Source of the DNA: Talinum fruticosum | Taxonomy: Eukaryota; Streptophyta; Magnoliopsida; Caryophyllales; Talinaceae | DNA: 64,000 nt | Assembly: GCA_021018815.1 (NCBI GenBank) | Contig: JAITYX010000011.1 | Coordinates: forward strand, 3,424,501-3,488,500 | Direction of reading: 5' to 3' | Shown here: piece after piece, positions 57,919 through 64,000 of the stretch | How the letters are laid out: every line of letters begins with the position of its first letter | Position numbering within the stretch: position 1 is the first letter of the stretch | The notes under the pieces: generated by a model | The model's database searches: none | Told to the model about the DNA's origin: nothing | Seen by the model: the letters and a program-made list of their open reading frames with translations, nothing else | Program-made: the position numbers and the translations under genes

Positions 57919-57947
57919 AAACCCTTTAAACCCTTTAAACCCTTTAA
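57919..57947 (+). promoter_or_regulatory. Telo-box-like repeat upstream of the helicase
   Basis: AAACCCTTT is repeated three times, about 230 bp ahead of the start codon. A canonical telo-box form AAAACCCTAA lies at 58115-58124 in the leader. Such AAACCCTAA elements are common in promoters of plant genes for translation and organelle function. Confidence 0.5.
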
Positions 57948-58176
57948 AAAATCGTCGGCCAAAGAAAGGCCACATGCACAAATATCTGCAGAGGGGCTGC
58001 CCTTTAAACCCTCGAGGGTTTTATACATCGTCCCCCTTACCTTTCGCCCTCTCTCCCCCATCTTACAGAGTCTCTCTCTCTCTCTTCAGTTGCCCCAAAA
58101 CCCTCCTCATCTCCAAAACCCTAACTCCATCTCCCAGTTAGGGCATCCCCACCCCCTCTCTCTCGCCCCACCAGAC

Positions 58177-61100
58177 ATGGCCACCGCTATGCTTCTGAGG
58201 AGGCAATTATCCCCAACATCTTTCCAGTCATCGAGGCTGGCCTTGACTTCTTTCCTCCATAGCCTCGCGCCGTCCATTTCCGCCGCCGCAACCGTCAAAA
58301 GTAGCGGTTTTTCGGGCAGTAATGGCGTAGATTCAGCTCGGATCTCGCCTTTAAGCTCTTTCTTCGAAGGGGCGGGTTTTATAAACCCGCGATCGGCGCG
58401 TCTGGATTTCCGGGCGTCATTTACTTCGCAGGCGGCGGGGTTTGCTGTTGCGGAGTACTCAGATGAGGAGAAGACCAGAGCTGGGGATGGAAGCCTTGAT
58501 ATTTCCAATCTTAATATTCATCAGGATATAGTTTCCGCTCTCTCTGGCAGAGGGATCACCAAGCTCTTTCCTATTCAGGTTACTGATTTCAACGAACTTG
58601 AATTTCTCCCATTTCATAGATATATGGCTTCGTAAGAATTTGGGGTTCGGCAGTTTGTTTTCTTTTTACTGGTTTTGCAAATTCTATTGAGTAATTTGCA
58701 TATTGGTTTGTTGACAATTGGGATTTGTGAAGTCATATGTTATTACCACCCATTTGCCTTTTCCATTCAAAGCACATTTGGTTTATGTATGGGCTACTGG
58801 AAACTTAGTGGAGCGGGTTTAACATGGAAACTTTGAGAGTTTCAATGTTGTGAATGACAAAACAGAGTTTATTCTTTTAGCGTCTGTTCGAGGTTCTAAA
58901 TTGGAACGTTTGGTAGGTATTTCTTGCAAATGAATCCCAGTAGTTCGATATACCTGTTGTTTTAATTGCCTTTTTTAATCCGTTAGGTAGATGATGCCTT
59001 TAACTTTCTGGTATATGGGAGCTATTTTGGCTGCTTCGCCTGCCTTGGGCTTTGGATTGAACCTTGAATTTTTATTATTCTTAGCTTTTTGTCCGCAGAA
59101 ATGGGTTCCATGAGTCCATGCTATAAACGAGATTGTAATTAACAGGCTTGTGAACTTAGTAATCTAAGATATGACAGTTTGGGAATCTATTGTTGCGAAT
59201 CCATAACTTTAACTTTCTGGTATATGGGAGCTATTTTGGCTGCTTTCCCTGCCATGGGCTTTCGATTGAACCTTGAATTTTTGTTACTCTTAGCTTTTTG
59301 TCCGCAGAAAAGGGTTCAACGAATGAATGCTATAAATGAGATTGTAATTGACAGGCTTGTGAAGTTAGAAACCAACGATATCACAAATTTGGGAATCTGT
59401 TGTTAGAAATAATCGTACTTGGATCTCATGCTTTGAGAATTTGGCTACTATGTCTAACTAGCATTGTTTGTTATGGGTATGCTGTGCACAAGACTTGACT
59501 TTGCAGATTTTATATTGTCTTTTGCTGAACTTGTAGTGTCCATTTGTCTGAGATCGTGTATTATGACAGGAGTGCTATTGGTGAAGTTCCTTTATCAATG
59601 AAGTTACCATCTCGTTATTTTCTATTCTTGGCTGAGTTGCCTTTGAATTTTAGAGTGTTCAAAATATGACTGTAATGCAATAGTTATTTACTGTTGGGTT
59701 TATTTAACTATGCAGAGAGCTGTTCTGGAGCCAGCAATGCAGGGTCGTGACATGATTGGCCGTGCTAAGACAGGGACAGGGAAGACTCTTGCTTTTGGGA
59801 TACCCATCATGGATAAAATCACCCGATATAATCAGCAGTATGGGTATGTGCATCTCCATTGTGAATTGACCTTTAAATATGCAATTACATTCTGTTGGAG
59901 GCTTGAACTCAACTTCTAATATACCAGTAGTAAATGCTGGACTTCCATCCATGAGATTTATGATTATATTCAGCTCTATACGTGCTTCCTATGGGTGACA
60001 AACTCTTTTACAATCCACTTGCAGGTGTGGGAGAAATCCTCTGGCTTTGATTTTGGCACCGACCAGAGAACTTGCTCGGCAGGTTGAGAAAGAATTTTGC
60101 GAATCTTCAAAATTGGACACTCTGTGTGTGTACGGGGTGCGCCGATCAATCGTCAAATGACTTGTCTTAGCCGTGGTGTCGATGTGGTAGCAGGGACACC
60201 AGGTCGTGTAATTGATCTGATGAAGAGAGGGGCTCTAGACCTGTCTGAACTTCAGTTTGTTGTTCTGGATGAGGCTGATCAAATGCTAAATGTTGGGTTT
60301 GAGGAAGCTGTGGAGGTTATTCTGGAGAAGGCTCCGAAAAATCGCCAAACTATGATGTTCTCTGCCACCATGCCAAATTGGATATTGAAGCTGACTCGAA
60401 AGTACTTGAAAGAACCATTGACAATTGATCTTGTAAGAATGACAAGATTTGGTGGCATTTTCTTGTTTCTACTTTGGTATGAGACTTATGGTAGAGTCAA
60501 ATATGATTGACCTCTTAGGTGATTATGGAGAATGCAATCTTCCTTGAAGTTTACCCATCCCAATTTCCCCCAAAACGAAAAGGAGAATAGAGAGAGATAG
60601 AACAGATTAAGCGAAATGCATCCATTGGCCCCATACCCTCTCCAAGGTCTTAAACACACATATAGGTGTCAAGCATGTGGATTTCAGCATTCAAATTTTG
60701 CCGAATTTTCTTTTTGAATAGGTCTTATTGTTTCTATTCTTTGAGTTGAATCAAATAATTTCACGGGGATAAAAAAATTGAACTACTTGACTATATAAAT
60801 AATGATATTGTCACATAAAATTAGGAGGCAGTACATAGTTTTGGGGGGGTCTCTGCTTCATGTATTATGCTTGAAGAAATGTTTTTTCTGGTCTGAAGAG
60901 CCATATTTCTGTTATTTGTTTTTTTATTAAAGGGAATCTCCTTTCCTGTATGAGGACATTGATAAATTTTCTCTCTTGAAGGTCGGTGAATCAGATCAAA
61001 AACTTGCTGAAGGAATCTCGTTGTATGCAGTTGTGGTAGATCATTTTTCAAAAGCAGGAGTCATTGGACCGTTGATATCAGTATATTTCAGTGATCTCTT

Positions 61101-62994
61101 TTCTTTACACGCTCTGCTCTTGTTCTTTTCCTCCTTAAGTATTGAAGTCTCTTGGTGTGTCTCTATATTTACTTGTTTGGATATTGCTCCCAGGAACATG
61201 CCAATGGAGGGAAATCCATCGTTTTTACTCAAACTAAACGTGATGCTGACAGTTTAGCATATGCATTGATGAAAAAAACTACAGATGCGAGGCCTTGCAT
61301 GGGGATATTTCCCAAAGTCAAAGGGAGAGGACTCTTCTCCGGTTTAGGAATGGAGATATCAATATCTTGGTTGCAACTGATGTGGCTGCTCGTGGTCTTG
61401 ACATACCAAATGTTGACCTGGTACTTGTCTTGCAACATCTGTAGCTGAAAAAGATTTGAATTTGTTACTTGGTTGCATGCATGGATAATGGTTCTTTGCT
61501 ATATCAGTATCTGTTTGTTGCTGTCTGACTCTGAGCCCTTTTCTTATTTGTAAATCCTGCCTTGTTTTGCCAATCTTTGTATGGCAGATCAGTTTCATTA
61601 ATTATTGTCTTTGTGATTCTTGTAAGAGAATCATCTCTCATGATGGCCTTCTGTTATCATAGGTGATACATTATGAACTGCCTAGCACTTCCGAGATCTT
61701 TGTTCATCGATCTGGTCGAACTGGACGTGCTGGAAAGAAAGGAAGTGCAATTCTCATTCATACCGTGGATCAGTCAAGGGCAGTCAGGGTCATTGAGCGT
61801 GATGTTGGATCCCGATTCAAAGAGGTTTGTTTTTCCTTGCTTTTCTGTTGCCCGTGTTCAGAACATTCCTATCAGTATGTGAAAGGCCTTAATGTGGCTT
61901 GTTGCAGGGTTGTGTTTCTTTGTTATTTTTATGTTTTTATTTTTTGAGATTGCTTCATTGGCTTAATTGTTACATGTTGAATCTATTCTTTCTTTTAACA
62001 AAACTTTATTCTGTTCGGCTTCTGATCACAAAAAAGGGTTGGGGGGTTGTGTCTGTTATCTTATCTTGCTGTTATTTGATGAGTAGGCTTCTTTTTGGCT
62101 TGAATATTTAAAGGAGCTCATGTGTGTGAAATTCAATAGTTGAATATTGGACATACTTTAATCTACCCCAACTCTGAGTAGGCATAATGACTCCTTTCAA
62201 GGCCCCTTGCTTCCCATATTCCTCAGAACAAAGAGACTGCTCCAGTTACTTTGTTCTATAATACATTTTATATATACAAAAGGTTTAATACAATAATTTC
62301 ACAATATCCTATATATATGCATGAGTTTTCTAGTTATAGGAGCTGAAATGCAGAGAACATGCATAGCTGTTTCGAGAAGTTGGATGAAGATATATTAATT
62401 GCCTCTCCGAATGTATTGACTTCTATTGTGTTTGTGCTTATTTAATCAATCTAATATTTTACCAATCTACTCTTGCAACAGCTCCCTCCGGTTGCCACAG
62501 ATGGTGCTGAGATGGAGATGTCTGGGGGTGGTCGTTCTGGATCCATGTCTCGATTTGGGAATTCAGGGTTCTCTCGCTCAGGAGGCTATGGGAATTCTAG
62601 TGCTGGTCGTTATGGCGGCTCTTCAGATTTTGGACGTTCTGGAGGATCTGGTGGTTTTAACTCTGGTCGGTCTGGTGGTTTTAACTCTGGTCGGTCTGGT
62701 GGGTTTGGTGACTTTGGGTCTGGCCGGTCTAGTTCATTTGGTGGTTCTTCTAGAATGGGTGGTGGTTTTGAGAGCTCTGGTCCGAGTGGTGGCAATAACT
62801 TTGGTCGGTCTGGATTTGGCCGCCCTAGTGGTGGATTTAGTGATGGGGGTTGGACTGATCGATCAGGTGGCTTTGGTAACTTGGGCTCTGGTCGTCAAAG
62901 TGGGTTTGGTGATACGCGTCCTAGCCAGAACAGTGGCAATTTTGGAGATTCTCGTTCAAGACGGTTTGGCAGCTTTGGGGATGACAGAAATTAG
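58177..62994 (+). CDS. RH53: DEAD-box RNA helicase, mitochondrial RH9/RH53 (PMH)-like
   Basis: ATP-dependent RNA helicase. Arabidopsis relatives (PMH1/PMH2) act in mitochondria on group II intron splicing. Seven coding exons: 58177-58578, 59716-59843, 60025-60432, 60982-61080, 61194-61420, 61663-61824 and 62482-62994, all with GT-AG borders, about 646 residues if two missing bases are counted. 58177 is the first ATG of its frame. The N-terminus is Ser/Ala/Arg-rich with few acidic residues ([12 protein letters not shown]...), as a mitochondrial signal would be. Motifs, with numbering that counts the missing bases: Q-motif GITKLFPIQ (about 126-134), AKTGTGKT (151-158), PTRELA (189-194), TPGR (235-238), DEAD (259-262), SAT (290-292), later ARGLD and [10 protein letters not shown]. 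The tail is a Gly/Ser/Arg/Phe-rich repeat region. Exon 3 and exon 5 each contain a one-base frameshift (runs at 60134-60137 and 61272-61278). Confidence 0.9.
58998..59406 (+). repeat. Tandem duplication in helicase intron 1
   Basis: Two copies (58998-59206 and 59207-59406), both starting CTTTAACTTTCTGGTATATG, with a 209-bp period. They are diverged but clearly aligned. Confidence 0.9.
60134..60137 (+). other. Single-base frameshift in helicase exon 3
   Basis: The run GGGG is one G too short for the conserved frame VYGGAPINRQ. In the sequence as given, the frame closes at a TGA soon after. Confidence 0.85.
61272..61278 (+). other. Single-base frameshift in helicase exon 5
   Basis: The run of seven A is one short for the conserved frame that leads into CEALHGDI. 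Adding one base brings the exon length to 228, a multiple of three, and restores the reading. Confidence 0.85.
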
Positions 62995-64000
62995 AAAACT
63001 TAATCCTTGATCATTGCAAACAGGTAGTTGTTTTCTTTCCTCTTATTACATGTGAGGATATCTTCTACTGGCTGCCTCTCTTAACATTCTGTACTGAGTG
63101 TGTCCTCTTTGTTGATTTCTCTATTCAATTGTGCATCTTTTTGCATTTGCACGTCCAAGTCTAATGCCTCATACCTGTGCCAGGGATCCCAAACCTATGG
63201 TTGCTGGATATGATTTGGGTTACCTGGATTAGACATTTACTTGTCATGGATGGACTTTGGGGCAGGTGGGTCAGCGAGTCTGCTGGCTGCCTCAAGCCGG
63301 CAGGTGGGCGCTCACCTCCAGTTTAAACTTTCAAATTGTGTATGTTTGGTTCAACTGGGTAAGTAAATACAAGTACCTAGTTGTTCCCAAACTTGCTGAA
63401 TGTTTTCAATTAAAGTTCATTCAGGTAGTAATTGATGAATGATGGGGCATCATATATATAGTTTAGATAGATGGGCTGCTCATTCTGTAGCACCAGTTTG
63501 GGAAAGAAATGCTTTTGCCAACTGAAGGACCCATAAAAGACATGATTTTAAGTTTTTAACCCATTGGTGTAGTCTGACTTAAAACCGTACCCAAGCTGAC
63601 GTGACTTGAAAGTAAACCTACCAACCCTAAGTTGGTTTCCCGGTTATGACCAAACTACAAGTGCCCCATCCCTAACCATATCAACCTAATTGGGTAATTT
63701 TGGCCTAAGTTAATAAACATCAACAACCTGATTGTGAATGCACCTGATCTGTTGGTCACCCAACTCAAAGTTTCATTAATTCTAGACTCAGATTCACCTG
63801 AAGTAGGAATCAACCTACCAAAGCCTGTCCAAATATAAATATAACACAGATACCATACTGTCTCGAGTCCAATGTAAGCATCCCAGCTACTACATGTGAT
63901 GTATTCTATAGTAAGCAATTTGATATAGTAAGCAATTTGATGTAGTAAGCATCCCAACTTCAGACCTGATTTTGACAATATAGCTTTTCTGCACTGTAGG
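62995..64000. other. 3' region of the helicase and right edge
   Basis: No further gene. A GT-AG intron-like segment may lie in the 3' UTR around 63000-63200, but its boundaries are not certain. A short tandem repeat (TAGTAAGCAATTTGATATAG, 20-bp period) occurs at about 63909-63950. 63540-63840 contains AAC/TTGG-rich sequence without a frame I recognise. Confidence 0.4.

Noticed and set aside
62426..63010. 194-residue Val/Leu-rich open frame overlapping the helicase tail
   Set aside because: Out-of-frame reading of the Gly/Ser/Arg repeat in the last helicase exon.

Overview
This window looks like nuclear DNA from a flowering plant. It is AT-rich, contains two intron-bearing host genes with plant-typical products, and is otherwise filled with nested plant transposons. 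I see no bacterial features, no CRISPR array and no rRNA. I found no clear new biological system. The value of the window is a readable insertion history plus a few oddities in the two host genes.

Host genes. (1) A two-pore potassium channel of the TPK/KCO family lies on the minus strand (21967-26882). It has two coding exons and a roughly 3.5 kb intron that splits the first EF-hand. (2) A DEAD-box RNA helicase resembling mitochondrial RH9/RH53 (PMH1/PMH2) lies on the plus strand (58177-62994). I could define seven exons. Two conserved exons are each one base short, both in homopolymer runs, which suggests either assembly errors or recent decay. (3) A broken F-box/LRR gene lies on the minus strand (about 35440-37325). 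Its probable FBD-like C-terminus is stranded at 29133-29343 on the far side of a copia insertion.

Transposon layout. 984-3989 is a probable solo Ty3/gypsy LTR of about 3 kb. 4830-7638 is a small copia element with only gag-protease. 7895-9476 is a non-autonomous CACTA element. About 9990-13691 is a decayed LINE, cut by an inverted LTR fragment (13692-14120). 14130-19597 is a 5'-truncated chromodomain gypsy element with its own ~2.9 kb 3' LTR, related to the first LTR. 30061-35390 is a second gag-protease-only copia whose 5' LTR is split by a 2.8 kb solo LTR. 37337-43333 is a ~6 kb CACTA-like element carrying Transposase_24/DUF8039/ULP1-like remnants and a nested 914 bp solo LTR. 44832-45362 is a probable antisense solo copia LTR. 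46145-54996 holds two copia units sharing one central LTR, with another solo LTR (49345-52257) inside the second.

Four small hAT-like elements (27894-28145, 28622-29112, 23331-24499, 43707-44602) show similar ends and exact or near 8-bp target-site duplications. One of them lies in the channel intron.

Many boundaries are supported by target-site duplications read directly from the sequence: TTA for the small CACTA; GGTAA, TTTTA and ACCGA exact; GGAAG/GGAGG, ACAGG/ATAGG and AACGT/AATGT with one mismatch; ATTCATGG exact for a hAT. Domain names come from motif recognition by eye, not from a database search.
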